A program made the position numbers and the translations under genes. From positions 806,001-870,000 of the forward strand of contig NZ_CABVIY010000003.1 of NCBI RefSeq assembly GCF_902498195.1: DNA of 64,000 bases, given 5' to 3'. Shown here in pieces: positions 1 through 8,690 of the stretch. Positions within the stretch are counted from its first letter, which is position 1; every line of letters starts with the position of its first letter. This DNA is from Pseudomonas fluorescens (GTDB taxonomy: Bacteria > Pseudomonadota > Gammaproteobacteria > Pseudomonadales > Pseudomonadaceae). The notes beneath the pieces are model-generated. The model did no database searches. It had not been told where the DNA came from and was given only the letters and a program-made list of their open reading frames with translations.

Positions 1-586
1 TGGCCGCAGCCGTCGCCCCCCACTGGCTGACGGGCCAGGTGAACCAGTTGGGCGTGATGTAGCCTGGCACCGTGCCGCAGAACGTCAGGTTCTGAAACTT
101 GCAGGAAAACGGAAAGACATCGCCACTCATGGGCAGGCGACCGAGCTTGACCACCAGGCGATCATCCATAAGCACTTGCTGGTAATAGAACTGCACCAGG
201 CGCGTGACACTGCCGTAGCCGTAGATTTCCTGCGCGGCCAGCAGCGTGTTGGTCCCGGCTTCGGCCGTCAGGTTTTCCCCATTGCGGTTGCTGAAGGTCA
301 TGCGAAAGCTTGCACCCTGCCACCCCAGCAACTTCTGCAAGTCGAAGTTGGTGTCGATCATCAACTGGTCGCTGTAAGTGCCTTTGTGCTCGTCGCCGCC
401 CTGGGTGTTATAGGCCAGTTCGTTAACGTAGGTCAGTTGAAAATCGACGCCCTGTTCATGCAAGCGAGTGCGTTCGCCGTTCCAGTCCCCCAGCAAAAAG
501 TTGTTGGGCGAGTAATCGGCTGCGTAAGCGCCCGCGCTGGCACAAACGCCTAGCAGCCCGGCGGCTACTCTGTATTTCCTGGTCAT
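1..586 (-). CDS. OprB-family carbohydrate porin (partial, C-terminus outside window)
   Basis: Outer-membrane porin of the OprB type, normally used for glucose and polyol uptake. The visible 195 residues begin with a signal peptide (MTRKYRVAAGLLGVCASAGAYA, cleavage after AYA). The mature start has the usual OprB pattern of a DWNG element, then beta-strands such as VDFQLTYVNELAYN and LVVKLGRLPMSGD. The gene runs off the left edge, so the C-terminus is not seen. It lies 156 bp downstream of the Fe-alcohol dehydrogenase on the same strand and probably serves the same catabolic island. An AACAACAA motif sits just before the start codon, which points to Crc/Hfq control. The assignment is firm at family level; the substrate is unknown. 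Confidence 0.85.
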   Translation of the reverse strand, partial: MTRKYRVAAGLLGVCASAGAYAADYSPNNFLLGDWNGERTRLHEQGVDFQLTYVNELAYNTQGGDEHKGTYSDQLMIDTNFDLQKLLGWQGASFRMTFSNRNGENLTAEAGTNTLLAAQEIYGYGSVTRLVQFYYQQVLMDDRLVVKLGRLPMSGDVFPFSCKFQNLTFCGTVPGYITPNWFTWPVSQWGATAAA

Positions 587-588
587 TA

Positions 589-596
589 TTGTTGTT
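589..596 (-). promoter_or_regulatory. Crc/Hfq-type CA motif at the porin start
   Basis: AACAACAA lies 2 bp upstream of the porin ATG. It matches the AAnAAnAA motif bound by Hfq/Crc in Pseudomonas catabolite repression. Seen in sequence; function is inferred. Confidence 0.55.
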
Positions 597-742
597 CCCG
601 AAACTGTTTTTTATTGTTGGTTTTGGTGTTTTTCGAGCGTACAGAACCCCACCGACCTCACTGACAGGTCGGCCAATACAACGTCTTCAAAACGTTCGCA
701 GGTGCGCTATCGAGCCTGACAGCGCCTGTTTCACTACAGCGG

Positions 743-1915
743 TCAACAACACATTCTTATGATCTCGGCGACCTCCTCTTTGCTATTGATCTTCTTCGGA
801 TGGCAGGCCAGGTCCTGGTTGAAACTGGTCCACACGGTTTGGGCAAATTCATCAATTTGATCCACCCGCAAACCGTAACCGCGGAACGTGTCGGTGACCC
901 CGAGAGTGGCAAACAGTGACTTGAGAATCCCCGGCAGGCGCTGTGAACGCTCGCCTTCGCTCAAGCTCAGCGTTGAGGGATCGAGTATCCCGGCCACGCG
1001 CGCGAACTTGTCGGCGCAGACCGGCAGGGTCCAGCCAATCACATACGGTGTGCTGGCCGCGACGGTGCCACCGTGGGGGGCGTCGGTCATCGCCCCCAGC
1101 GGCTGACCCAGAGCATGAGAAACCGTCACGCCGGCACTGGCGATCGCCATGCCACCGAGCGTCGAGGCAAAGGCCATTCGCCCGCGCGCTTCGAGGTCAT
1201 CACCGTGTTTCACGCACTGCAGGGCATTGGCCGCGAACAGGCGGATCGCCTCCAGCGCCACCATTTCCACCCAGGGCGTGCAGTGAATGCTGATGTAGGC
1301 TTCCAGCGCATGGCAGAAGGTATCGACCGCTGTCAGCGCGGTGAGCTTCGGCGGTTTCGACACCAGGATCTGTGGGTCGATCAGTGCGACATCCGGGTAG
1401 ATGAACGGGTTGACGATGGCGCACTTGAGACCCAGTTCCGGGTTGTTGATCACTGCAAAGGGCGTGGCCTCGGTACCGGTGCCGGACGTGGTGGGCACCA
1501 CCAGCAAGGGCAAGCCACGGCTTTGTGGCCGGGTCACTGCCTCGCCCAGCCGCTCGGTGTAGTCCCAGCAAGAGCCGCCATGAACGGCCACGAAGGCTAC
1601 CGCCTTGGCCGAATCGATGGCACTGCCGCCGCCCACCGCGACCACTACATCGCAGCCGGCGTCGCGCACTTGCTCGACGGCGCGGTCGATCATGGTGTGC
1701 CGGGGGTTGGGCACGATGTCATAGCACTCGATGAACGCGATGCCGCGCTCGACGAAACTGGCCGTCACCTGCGCCACCAGGTCACTGCCCTGGAGAAACG
1801 GGTCAATCATCAGGAAGGCTTTCTTGCCGAACGGCGCCACCTTTTCACCCATGCGCCGGATCGCCCCGACTTCAAAATCCAGGGTCAACGGCAGAGTTGC
1901 CTGAAATGCTTTCAT
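743..1915 (-). CDS. Iron-containing alcohol dehydrogenase
   Basis: Group III (Fe-dependent) NAD(P) alcohol dehydrogenase, 390 aa, full family length. The dinucleotide site is GGGSAIDSAKA (residues 95-105), followed by PTTSGTGTEAT (141-151). Metal ligands predicted from family spacing are D198, H202, H267 and H281 (DTFCHALEAY, VSHALGQ, DAPHG), all present. It follows the glycerol-dehydrogenase-like gene at 1955-3106 by 39 bp on the same strand and precedes the porin, so the three form one leftward operon. The substrate is probably a polyol or a small alcohol/aldehyde; the sequence does not specify which. Confidence 0.85.
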   Translation of the reverse strand: MKAFQATLPLTLDFEVGAIRRMGEKVAPFGKKAFLMIDPFLQGSDLVAQVTASFVERGIAFIECYDIVPNPRHTMIDRAVEQVRDAGCDVVVAVGGGSAIDSAKAVAFVAVHGGSCWDYTERLGEAVTRPQSRGLPLLVVPTTSGTGTEATPFAVINNPELGLKCAIVNPFIYPDVALIDPQILVSKPPKLTALTAVDTFCHALEAYISIHCTPWVEMVALEAIRLFAANALQCVKHGDDLEARGRMAFASTLGGMAIASAGVTVSHALGQPLGAMTDAPHGGTVAASTPYVIGWTLPVCADKFARVAGILDPSTLSLSEGERSQRLPGILKSLFATLGVTDTFRGYGLRVDQIDEFAQTVWTSFNQDLACHPKKINSKEEVAEIIRMCC

Positions 1916-1954
1916 CAGTTCACCTGTGGTTATAGGAGGGCACTGCAGACGGGC

Positions 1955-3106
1955 TCAGGCCGCCAGCAGCGAGCCACCTTTCTTGTAGAGTTCACCCAGA
2001 TCGCTGGCCGCGATCAGCGCCGCTTTCATTTCATCGAACGTGACGTCGAAGGGCTCGACCTTGCTGGTCTGGTTCGGGTCGGCGGCCGTGCGCGCCACGC
2101 AGTCGAGCTCATTGGCAGTGATATCGGCCAGGCCCAGGTCGGCAAACGTCAGCGGCAAGCCGATGCTCAGGCAAAACTTCAGCACCGCATCCAGTTCGCG
2201 GCTGGATTTGCCTTCGAGTACCAGCATCACCAGGGTGCCGAACGCCACGTATTCACCGTGGAACATCGTGGCCCGACAGCCCAGTTCGCTGAACCCGCAA
2301 TACACCGCATGGGCCGTTGCGACACCGTTGCTCTCGAAGCCAATGCCGCTCATCAATGCATTGGCCTCCACCACCCGATTGAAGGCTTTGGTCACGCACT
2401 GGTGTTCAGCGGCACGCTTGGCTTGCACACCATCCTCAAGCAGCACCCGATAGCACAGCTCGGCGATGGCCATGGAGGTCAGGGTTGATTTGCTGCCGCT
2501 GGCGCCCTCCTTCATTCCGGCACCGGCATTGCCAAGGAAATTGTCGCGGTAACCCTCGACGCAGGTGCGGGCCTCGAAGTAGGTGGACAAGGCGTCGCCC
2601 ATGCCGGCGACCAACAGCCGCACCGGCGCTTGGGCAATGATCCACGTATCGACCACCACCACGTCCGGGCTGCGCTCGTAAAACAGCACGTCATCAAACG
2701 CGCCCGCCTCGGTGTACAGCACCGAGAGCGAACTGGTGGGGGCATCGTTGGAGACAATGGTCGGCACGATGCACAGCGGCACCTTGGCCTGGTGGGCGAC
2801 AGCTTTGGCGGCATCGAGCACCTTGCCGCCGCCCACGCCGATCACCCCGTCACAACCAAGGGCATTCATGCTGGCCGTGAGCCGCTGGATTTCCTGGCGC
2901 GTCACCTCGCCGGCAAAAATCCCGTAGTGCAGTTCAGTCCGCTCAGCGTCGAAGCTGGCGTCGAGGGTCTGTCTCAGGCTATCGAGCCGGCCCTGGGTGG
3001 TGATCACCATGAATCGACGACCAAACCAGGCGACATGCCGGTACAGCCGATCAAGTTCCTTGTAGCCCTGGATGTAGCGGCCGGGTGCAGCAAACATTTG
3101 CGTCAT
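1955..3106 (-). CDS. Glycerol dehydrogenase-like, metal-dependent polyol dehydrogenase (copy 1)
   Basis: Member of the GldA/dehydroquinate-synthase-like fold, 383 aa. It has the nucleotide motif GVGGGKVLDAAKA (90-102), PTIVSNDAPTSS, and Zn ligands at GldA spacing: D171 (GMGDALSTYFEA), H266 (ATAHAVY) and H283 (MFHGEY). It is first in the leftward operon, facing the GMC oxidoreductase gene across a divergent promoter region that holds an ATGATATATCAT palindrome. A paralogue lies at 6605-7696. Oxidation of glycerol or another vicinal polyol is the family role; the true substrate is not shown, and adjacent transketolase and GMC genes argue against simple glycerol use. Confidence 0.8.
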   Translation of the reverse strand: MTQMFAAPGRYIQGYKELDRLYRHVAWFGRRFMVITTQGRLDSLRQTLDASFDAERTELHYGIFAGEVTRQEIQRLTASMNALGCDGVIGVGGGKVLDAAKAVAHQAKVPLCIVPTIVSNDAPTSSLSVLYTEAGAFDDVLFYERSPDVVVVDTWIIAQAPVRLLVAGMGDALSTYFEARTCVEGYRDNFLGNAGAGMKEGASGSKSTLTSMAIAELCYRVLLEDGVQAKRAAEHQCVTKAFNRVVEANALMSGIGFESNGVATAHAVYCGFSELGCRATMFHGEYVAFGTLVMLVLEGKSSRELDAVLKFCLSIGLPLTFADLGLADITANELDCVARTAADPNQTSKVEPFDVTFDEMKAALIAASDLGELYKKGGSLLAA

Positions 3107-3189
3107 GTCATCGTCATCCTTGCCTCGTCTTGAAGGCTTTTTTTATTGCTTTGAGGACGTGTCCGAGAACTCAGGCTCTCGACGGATGG

Positions 3190-3201
3190 ATGATATATCA
3201 T
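3190..3201. promoter_or_regulatory. Candidate operator ATGATATATCAT (divergent promoter)
   Basis: Perfect 12-bp palindrome in the 222-bp region between the divergent copy 1 dehydrogenase and the GMC gene. The same 12 bp recur inside a 16-bp palindrome at 6512-6527, upstream of the second operon. This is likely the binding site of a shared regulator that is not in the window. Confidence 0.65.
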
Positions 3202-3262
3202 GTTTTATTTTTCACTGCCAACAGCTTTTTCACTCACCTGACTCGACGCCACAAAGTGATGA

Positions 3263-3291
3263 TTGACGCTTGGGGGTGATGAAGATATATG
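3263..3291 (+). promoter_or_regulatory. Candidate sigma70 promoter of the GMC oxidoreductase operon
   Basis: TTGACG (3263-3268), a 17-bp spacer and TATATG (3286-3291) lie 38 bp before the chosen start codon. This is the best -35/-10 pair in the intergenic region. It is predicted by eye only. Confidence 0.45.
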
Positions 3292-3328
3292 ATGCATGAA
3301 AACAAGAACAACCCATTCGGAGGAAGGC

Positions 3329-4927
3329 ATGCACGATTACGTTGTCATTGGAGGCGGGTCCGCGGGCTGTGCTTTAACGGGGCGCCTGATCGAAGCCGGC
3401 GCTTCTGTCCTGCTGCTAGAGGCCGGACCACGGGACAGCCATCCGCTGATCCATATTCCGGCGGGCTTCACCCGGCTGCTGTCCAGCCCCTTGCTATCGC
3501 GCCATGAAACCCAGGCACAGACGGCCATGGACGGTCGCAGCCGCATCCTTCCCCAAGGCCGGGTGCTGGGGGGCGGCAGTTCGGTCAACGCGCTCATCTA
3601 TATTCGCGGTCAGCACCAGGACTACGACGATTGGTCTGACGCTGGCTGCAATGGCTGGTCTTTTCGCGAGGTGTTGCCGTACTTCAAGCGCGCCGAAGAC
3701 AACGAGCGCTTCGATAACCGCTATCACGCCACGGGCGGCCCGCTTGGCGTCTCGGACCTCAAGCAGGTCTGCGAGTTGTCTCGCGGCTTCGTGCGTGCCG
3801 CGCAACAGGCCGGCATTGCGTACACCCCGGACTTCAACGGTGAACGCCAGAACGGCGTGGGATTCAACCAGATCACCGCGCGCAACAATCGCCGTTGCAG
3901 CGCGGCGGTTGCCTATCTGCGCAGCGCGGAAAAATCCGGGCGCCTGACCGTCATCACCGACGCTAGCGTCCAGCGCATCCTGATCGAGGGCAACCAGGCC
4001 GTCGGTGTCGAGTACCGCCACAAAGGCCGATTGGTTGAGGCCCGGGGCAGCAAGGAAGTGATCCTCAGTGCCGGCGCCATTCAGTCGCCCAAGTTGCTGA
4101 TGCTGTCGGGCATCGGCCCGGCGAAAGAACTCGAGCGCCATGGCATCCCGGTGCGCCACGCCCTGCCCGGCGTCGGGCAGAACCTGCAGGATCACGCCGA
4201 AGTCGGGACCATTGCCTACTGCCATGGCAAGTACGGTTACTACGGTCAGGACAACCCGCTGAACACCGTCAAGAACGGCTTGCAGTACCTGTTGTTCGGC
4301 AGCGGCCCGGTCAGCTCGAACGTGACGGAAGCCTGTGCCTTCATCAATACCGATGACGCCTCGGCGCGGCCCAACGCACAAATGCATTTCGTGCCGATCG
4401 TGTTTTTCGACCTGGACCAGGAGCCGATCAAAAAGCCCGGCGCCACCATCAATACCTGCGTCTTGCGCCCCATGAGCCGTGGCGAGATCCGCCTGGCTTC
4501 TACCGATGCCGAAGCGGCGCCGCGGGTCGACCCGCGTTACTTCGCGCACCCGGAAGATCGCCGCGTGGCGATCAAGGGCCTGAACCTGGCGCGTGAAGTG
4601 CTCGCCCAACCGGCCATGCGCAACTACACCGGCGAAGAGGTGTTTCCGGGGGCGGACGTGCGCAGCGACGAAGCCCTGTTGAACTACATCGGCCAACGGG
4701 CCAAGACCGTTTACCACCCCGTCGGCACCTGCAAGATGGGCGTCGACGACAGGGCCGTGGTCGATCCCGAATTGCGTGTGCGTGGCGTGCGCAATCTGCG
4801 GGTGGTCGATGCGTCGATCATGCCCAACCTGATCTCCGGCAACACCAACGCACCGTCGATCATGATCGGCGAAAAAGCCGCCGACATGATTCTGGGACGC
4901 GGCGCGTTGGCCGCCTCCTCTTTCTAG
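3329..4927 (+). CDS. GMC-family FAD oxidoreductase (choline dehydrogenase-like)
   Basis: Flavin-dependent alcohol dehydrogenase/oxidase, 532 aa from the ATG at 3329. That start follows GGAGGA at an ideal distance and begins MHDYVVIGGGSAG; an upstream in-frame ATG at 3296 lacks an RBS. The FAD-binding GGGSAGCAL is at the N-terminus, with the GMC signature GRVLGGGSSVNALIY near residue 75. The predicted catalytic pair is H463 (HPVGTC) and N507 (GNTNAPS), 44 residues apart as in choline oxidase. It oxidises a primary or secondary alcohol, probably passing electrons to the respiratory chain. It heads a rightward operon with the next two genes. Confidence 0.88.
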   Translation: MHDYVVIGGGSAGCALTGRLIEAGASVLLLEAGPRDSHPLIHIPAGFTRLLSSPLLSRHETQAQTAMDGRSRILPQGRVLGGGSSVNALIYIRGQHQDYDDWSDAGCNGWSFREVLPYFKRAEDNERFDNRYHATGGPLGVSDLKQVCELSRGFVRAAQQAGIAYTPDFNGERQNGVGFNQITARNNRRCSAAVAYLRSAEKSGRLTVITDASVQRILIEGNQAVGVEYRHKGRLVEARGSKEVILSAGAIQSPKLLMLSGIGPAKELERHGIPVRHALPGVGQNLQDHAEVGTIAYCHGKYGYYGQDNPLNTVKNGLQYLLFGSGPVSSNVTEACAFINTDDASARPNAQMHFVPIVFFDLDQEPIKKPGATINTCVLRPMSRGEIRLASTDAEAAPRVDPRYFAHPEDRRVAIKGLNLAREVLAQPAMRNYTGEEVFPGADVRSDEALLNYIGQRAKTVYHPVGTCKMGVDDRAVVDPELRVRGVRNLRVVDASIMPNLISGNTNAPSIMIGEKAADMILGRGALAASSF

Positions 4928-4950
4928 TCCCTGTCCAAAGGAATATTGCG

Positions 4951-5751
4951 ATGCCTATCAGCGGTAAAACCCGGGTGGTGGTCCACCTGACCTACCCCGC
5001 CAAACACCTGCGCACCCCTGAATTTTTCAACCCGCTGCTGGAGCGCCTGGGATACGACGGCGTGCTGGTGCCTTGGGAAGTTTCGCCCGACAACCTGGCC
5101 ACAGCCTGGGAAGGTTTGCGCGGCATAGAGAATCTGGCGGGGGTGATCGTCACCGTGCCGCACAAGCTGGAGGTGGCGAAGTTGTGCGATGAACTCAAAG
5201 GCACGGCGAGCCTGCTGAACGTCTGCAACGTCGCCAAGCGTCTGTCTGACGGGCGCTTCACCGGGCGCATGTTCGATGGCGACGGCTTCGTCGCCGGCCT
5301 GAAAAAACACGGCCATGACTTGCACGACAAACGCGTGCTGCTGCTCGGCGCGGGTGGCGCCGCCACCGGTATCGCCCACGCGCTGCTGGCCGAAGACATT
5401 CAGGAACTGGTGATCAGCAATCGCACGCCGGACAAGGCCGAAGCCCTGGTCGTTGAGCTGCGACGCCTGTTCCCTGAGCGCCGGATCAATGCCGGCCCCG
5501 CCGATGCCAGCGGTTTCAACGTGGTCATCAATGGCACCGCGCTGGGCCTGAAGGCCGATGATCCCCTGCCCGTGCCGGCCGACACCCTGGCCCCCGGCAC
5601 CGTGGTCGGCGAAGTGGTGATGAACCCGGACATCACGCCGTTGCTCAGCGCTGCCGCCGAACGCGGCTGCGTCATCCACAAAGGCGCCCACATGATCACC
5701 GGCCAGATCGACCTGCTGGCGGAATTTCTGTTTGCCCAATGCGGCGCCTGA
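4951..5751 (+). CDS. Shikimate dehydrogenase-like NAD(P)-dependent oxidoreductase
   Basis: AroE/YdiB-like protein, 266 aa, close to the usual 270-290. The N-terminal substrate domain has VTVPHKLEV with the catalytic Lys. The C-terminal Rossmann domain has LLGAGGAATGIA followed by VISNRTPDKAE. The family's S-x-SxxxH entry motif is replaced by VHLTYPAKH, so it is probably not the biosynthetic AroE. It lies 23 bp after the GMC gene behind AAGGAAT and in the middle of a catabolic operon. An unusual cyclic polyol or quinate/shikimate-like compound is a plausible substrate, but this is inference. Confidence 0.75.
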   Translation: MPISGKTRVVVHLTYPAKHLRTPEFFNPLLERLGYDGVLVPWEVSPDNLATAWEGLRGIENLAGVIVTVPHKLEVAKLCDELKGTASLLNVCNVAKRLSDGRFTGRMFDGDGFVAGLKKHGHDLHDKRVLLLGAGGAATGIAHALLAEDIQELVISNRTPDKAEALVVELRRLFPERRINAGPADASGFNVVINGTALGLKADDPLPVPADTLAPGTVVGEVVMNPDITPLLSAAAERGCVIHKGAHMITGQIDLLAEFLFAQCGA

Positions 5752-5782
5752 GGCGCCATTCACAACCCCCTGAGGAATCACC

Positions 5783-6475
5783 ATGAAAAAAACCGCCATC
5801 GTTACCGGCGGTGGTTCGGGCATTGGCCTGGCTACCGCACAACGCCTGCTTGCTGATGGTTACGACGTGTACACCATTGGCCTCGGTGAACCCGAGCAAC
5901 GAGTGCCAGGCATCCATTACCAGGAACTGGACGTCACCAGCGATGACGCGGTGAACGGCTTCTTCGCGCCGTTCGAGCGTATCGATGCGATCGTCAACGC
6001 CGCCGGCATCATCGATCACAACCGCGAGTGGGAGCTCGATGGCTTCAGCCGCGTCATTGACGTCAACCTCACCGCCGTGTTGCGCATCACCAATGCCGCC
6101 CTGCCGGGCTTGAAAGCCGCCCGCGGCGCGGTGGTGAACTTCGCCTCGATGTGGGGCATTTTCGGCTCGGCGAAAACCCCCGCCTATGCGTCGAGCAAAG
6201 CTGCCATCAGCGAGTTGACGCGTTGCATGGCCGTGGCCTGGGCCACCGATGGCGTACGCGTGAATGCCGTGGCACCGGGCTGGATCCTGACCAACCTTTC
6301 GCGCCGGGCCTTCGAAGACCCGGCACGTTCGGAAAGCATCATGGCGCGTATTCCCATGAAAGCCTGGGGTGCGCCCGAGGATGTGGCCAACGTGATCGCC
6401 TTCCTGGTTTCCGATAATGCACGCTACGTCACGGGCACGACACTGCCGGTAGACGGCGGATATTCGATCGCCTGA
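5783..6475 (+). CDS. Short-chain dehydrogenase/reductase
   Basis: Classical SDR, 230 aa. It has the cofactor motif TGGGSGIGLA (residues 8-17), NAAG (74-77), a serine-containing strand NFASMWG, and the catalytic YASSK. The C-terminus ends in PVDGGYSIA as in many catabolic SDRs. The start follows GAGGAATCACC. It is the third gene of the operon beginning at 3329, 31 bp after the AroE-like gene. Reversible oxidation of a secondary alcohol is expected; the substrate is not recognisable from sequence. Confidence 0.85.
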   Translation: MKKTAIVTGGGSGIGLATAQRLLADGYDVYTIGLGEPEQRVPGIHYQELDVTSDDAVNGFFAPFERIDAIVNAAGIIDHNREWELDGFSRVIDVNLTAVLRITNAALPGLKAARGAVVNFASMWGIFGSAKTPAYASSKAAISELTRCMAVAWATDGVRVNAVAPGWILTNLSRRAFEDPARSESIMARIPMKAWGAPEDVANVIAFLVSDNARYVTGTTLPVDGGYSIA

Positions 6476-6497
6476 GATCAACTCGTCGATTGAGGTC

Positions 6498-6525
6498 TTG
6501 ACCGCCTAAAAACATGATATATCAT
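6498..6525 (+). promoter_or_regulatory. Candidate sigma70 promoter of the transketolase operon
   Basis: TTGACC (6498-6503), a 16-bp spacer and TATCAT (6520-6525). The -10 lies inside the 6512-6527 palindrome, so a bound repressor would block it. Confidence 0.5.
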
Positions 6526-6527
6526 GT
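6512..6527. promoter_or_regulatory. Candidate operator, 16-bp perfect palindrome ACATGATATATCATGT
   Basis: Perfect 16-bp inverted repeat 78 bp upstream of the copy 2 dehydrogenase. Its central 12 bp are identical to the palindrome at 3190-3201. It overlaps the predicted -10, which fits a repressor, for example of the GntR type. No candidate regulator gene is visible in the island. Confidence 0.7.
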
Positions 6528-6572
6528 ATCACAACAAGACCGGGGGACTCGGCAGCCTGCCGCCGAGCCTCC

Positions 6573-6580
6573 AATAACAA
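6573..6580 (+). promoter_or_regulatory. Crc/Hfq-type CA motif in the leader of the transketolase operon
   Basis: AATAACAA, overlapping a second match AACAATAA, lies about 25 bp before the start codon at 6605. It fits the AAnAAnAA consensus used for catabolite repression. Confidence 0.45.
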
Positions 6581-6604
6581 TAAGCAGTAGAAGTGAGGTG
6601 CTGA

Positions 6605-7696
6605 ATGAATCTGGTTTTCGGTTCACCCGGAAGATACGTCCAGGGCACTGAAGTGCTCGCCCAGGCCGGTACTTACCTGGCGCACTGCGGCCGCCGTGCC
6701 GTGGTGGTCATCGACAGTTTTGTCCTGGGTCTGATCAGGGCGCGGCTCGATGACACCTGTGCGCAAACAGACGTGCAATTGCACTACATCACCTTCGATG
6801 GCGAAATCACCGCCGACGGCATCGCTGATCTACGCAGCGCCGCCGCAACGATCGAGTTCGACATGATCCTGGCCGTCGGTGGCGGCAAGTGCATCGACGC
6901 GGGCAAGGCCCTCGCCCACAGTTCGGGGCGTGCCCTGATCACCATGCCGACGGTGGCCTCGAACGACGCCCCCACCTCGAAAAACTACGTGGTCTACGAC
7001 GCGCATCATCAACTGAGTGAAGTGGGTCACCTGCCCGTCAGCCCGCGCTACGTGCTGGTGGATACCGGTTTGATTGCCCAGGCCCCGCGCCAATTCCTGC
7101 TGGCCGGGATCGCCGATGCCCTGACCAAGAAGTTCGAAGCCGAACAGTGCTTCAAGTCCAATGGCGTGAACATGTTCGGCGCTCGCCCGGCGTTGTCCGG
7201 GTTGGCCCTGGCGCGCGAGTGCTATCAGGTCATTCGTCAATACGCCGAACCGGCCCTGGCCCAGGCCGGCACTGGCGAGGTGACGCCGGCGTTCGATCAC
7301 TTGATCGAGGCGGTGCTGTTGATGAGCGGCCTGGGGTTCGAAAGCGGCGGCCTGTCCATCGCACACGCCATGACCCGCGGCCTCTCGAAAGTCCCCGGGG
7401 CCCAGCAACAGGTTCACGGTTGGCAAGTGGCGTATGGCTTGCTGGTGCAACTGGTGCTGGAGGATCGCGACGCCGTACTCATCGGCGATTTGTTGGGGTT
7501 CTACCAACGTATCGGTCTGCCTCGCAGCCTTGCCGATCTGGGCGTATCGAGCATCGATGATGCACTGCTGATGCAAGTGGCCGAACCCACCCTCAAAGCC
7601 CCCCACGCCCGCAACTTCGCATCGGTATCCGGCAGCCCGCTGACCTGCACCGAACTGATCGCCGCGATGCGCGCACTGGAGGGCCTGACCCATTGA
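6605..7696 (+). CDS. Glycerol dehydrogenase-like, metal-dependent polyol dehydrogenase (copy 2)
   Basis: 363-aa paralogue of the protein at 1955-3106. It shows AVGGGKCIDAGKALA, PTVASNDAPTS, and the three predicted metal ligands in GIADALTKKFEA, SIAHAMT and QQVHGWQ. The start follows GTGAGGTG. It opens an operon that continues with the split transketolase and a permease. Two different GldA-like enzymes in one island suggest two successive or alternative polyol/ketose oxidations. The substrate is not identifiable. It could also be annotated as an sn-glycerol-1-phosphate dehydrogenase-type protein, since the families share the fold. Confidence 0.8.
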   Translation: MNLVFGSPGRYVQGTEVLAQAGTYLAHCGRRAVVVIDSFVLGLIRARLDDTCAQTDVQLHYITFDGEITADGIADLRSAAATIEFDMILAVGGGKCIDAGKALAHSSGRALITMPTVASNDAPTSKNYVVYDAHHQLSEVGHLPVSPRYVLVDTGLIAQAPRQFLLAGIADALTKKFEAEQCFKSNGVNMFGARPALSGLALARECYQVIRQYAEPALAQAGTGEVTPAFDHLIEAVLLMSGLGFESGGLSIAHAMTRGLSKVPGAQQQVHGWQVAYGLLVQLVLEDRDAVLIGDLLGFYQRIGLPRSLADLGVSSIDDALLMQVAEPTLKAPHARNFASVSGSPLTCTELIAAMRALEGLTH

Positions 7697-7800
7697 GTGC
7701 GCCCTGATAACACCCTGAACGACCAACCTTCGGGTTGAAGTTCGCGCCCCACCCCTGAGATTCAACTTCAGCAAATTCATGCCTGTGATTGGAGGTAGAG

Positions 7801-8688
7801 ATGTCTACACCCCGCAAAACCCTCGAACAGTGGAAAGCCACAAACTTTGTGCCGTCCACCGAGACCGTCAGAAAGCTCAAGGACCGGGCGAAATTCGTTC
7901 GCCTGGAAACCATCCGCCTGATCGAAATCGCCAAGACAGGTCATTACACCTCGGTGTTCTCCGCTGCTGAACTGTTCTCGGCGCTGTACTACGACGTGAT
8001 GACGATTCGCCCCGAGGAACCCAAATGGCCGGGCCGCGACCGTTTCCTGATGGGCAAGGGCCACGCCGCCGTGGGTCAGTTCCCGATCCTCGCCGACCTG
8101 GGGGTGTTCCCCAAGGAGTGGCTCGATGAATACACCCGCCTGGGCAGCCCTCTGGGCGATCACCCTGACATGCGCAAAGTGCCCGGCATCGATTTCTCTT
8201 CCGGCTCCATCGGCCATGCCCTCTCCGGCGGCCTGGGCATGTGCCTGGCCCAGCGCTTCACCGGAGAAGTCTATGACGTGTTCGTCATGCTCGGCGACGG
8301 CGAAATGCAGGAAGGCCAGGTCTGGGAAGCGGCCATGAGCGCGGCTCATCACAACGCCAAGCACCTGATCGCCATCGTCGACCGCAACGGCTTCCAGCTC
8401 GACGGCCAGGTCGATGACGTGATCGGTATCGAACCGCTGGACGAAAAATGGCGGGCGTTCGGCTGGGAGGTGCATGTCATCGACGGCCACAACATCGCCG
8501 AAGTGACTGAAACATTGCGTCGGGTAAAAGCCGATGAACGCCGTGAAAAACCGGTCTGCATCATCGCCAAGACGGTCAAGGGCAAGGGCGTTTCCTACAT
8601 GGAAACCGAACCCGGCTGGCACCTCGGTTACCTCGACCCTGAAGACGCCAAACGCGCTATCGCTGAAATTGAAGCCATGGAGATCTGA
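7801..8688 (+). CDS. Transketolase, N-terminal (ThDP-binding) subunit
   Basis: First half of a split transketolase, 295 aa from the ATG at 7801. GGAGG precedes it by 5 nt; an in-frame ATG at 7789 sits upstream of that RBS. The thiamine-diphosphate motif is seen as LGDGEMQEGQVWEA followed by IVDRNG. MGKGHAA and SSGSIGHALSGGLGM are typical of the family. It works with the next gene, 2 bp downstream, to move two-carbon ketol units. Split transketolases of this kind often serve dedicated sugar pathways rather than the housekeeping pentose pathway. Confidence 0.88.
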   Translation: MSTPRKTLEQWKATNFVPSTETVRKLKDRAKFVRLETIRLIEIAKTGHYTSVFSAAELFSALYYDVMTIRPEEPKWPGRDRFLMGKGHAAVGQFPILADLGVFPKEWLDEYTRLGSPLGDHPDMRKVPGIDFSSGSIGHALSGGLGMCLAQRFTGEVYDVFVMLGDGEMQEGQVWEAAMSAAHHNAKHLIAIVDRNGFQLDGQVDDVIGIEPLDEKWRAFGWEVHVIDGHNIAEVTETLRRVKADERREKPVCIIAKTVKGKGVSYMETEPGWHLGYLDPEDAKRAIAEIEAMEI

Positions 8689-8690
8689 AC

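Noticed and set aside
1073..2488. A 471-codon plus-strand frame antisense to the Fe-ADH and GldA-like genes
   Set aside because: It spans two genuine dehydrogenase genes on the other strand, has no homology features, and is rich in H, R, G and Q as codon shadows are.
3281..3297. A possible third copy of the island operator near GATATATGATGCATG
   Set aside because: Only part of the palindrome is matched, and the bases are better explained as the -10 region of the GMC promoter.
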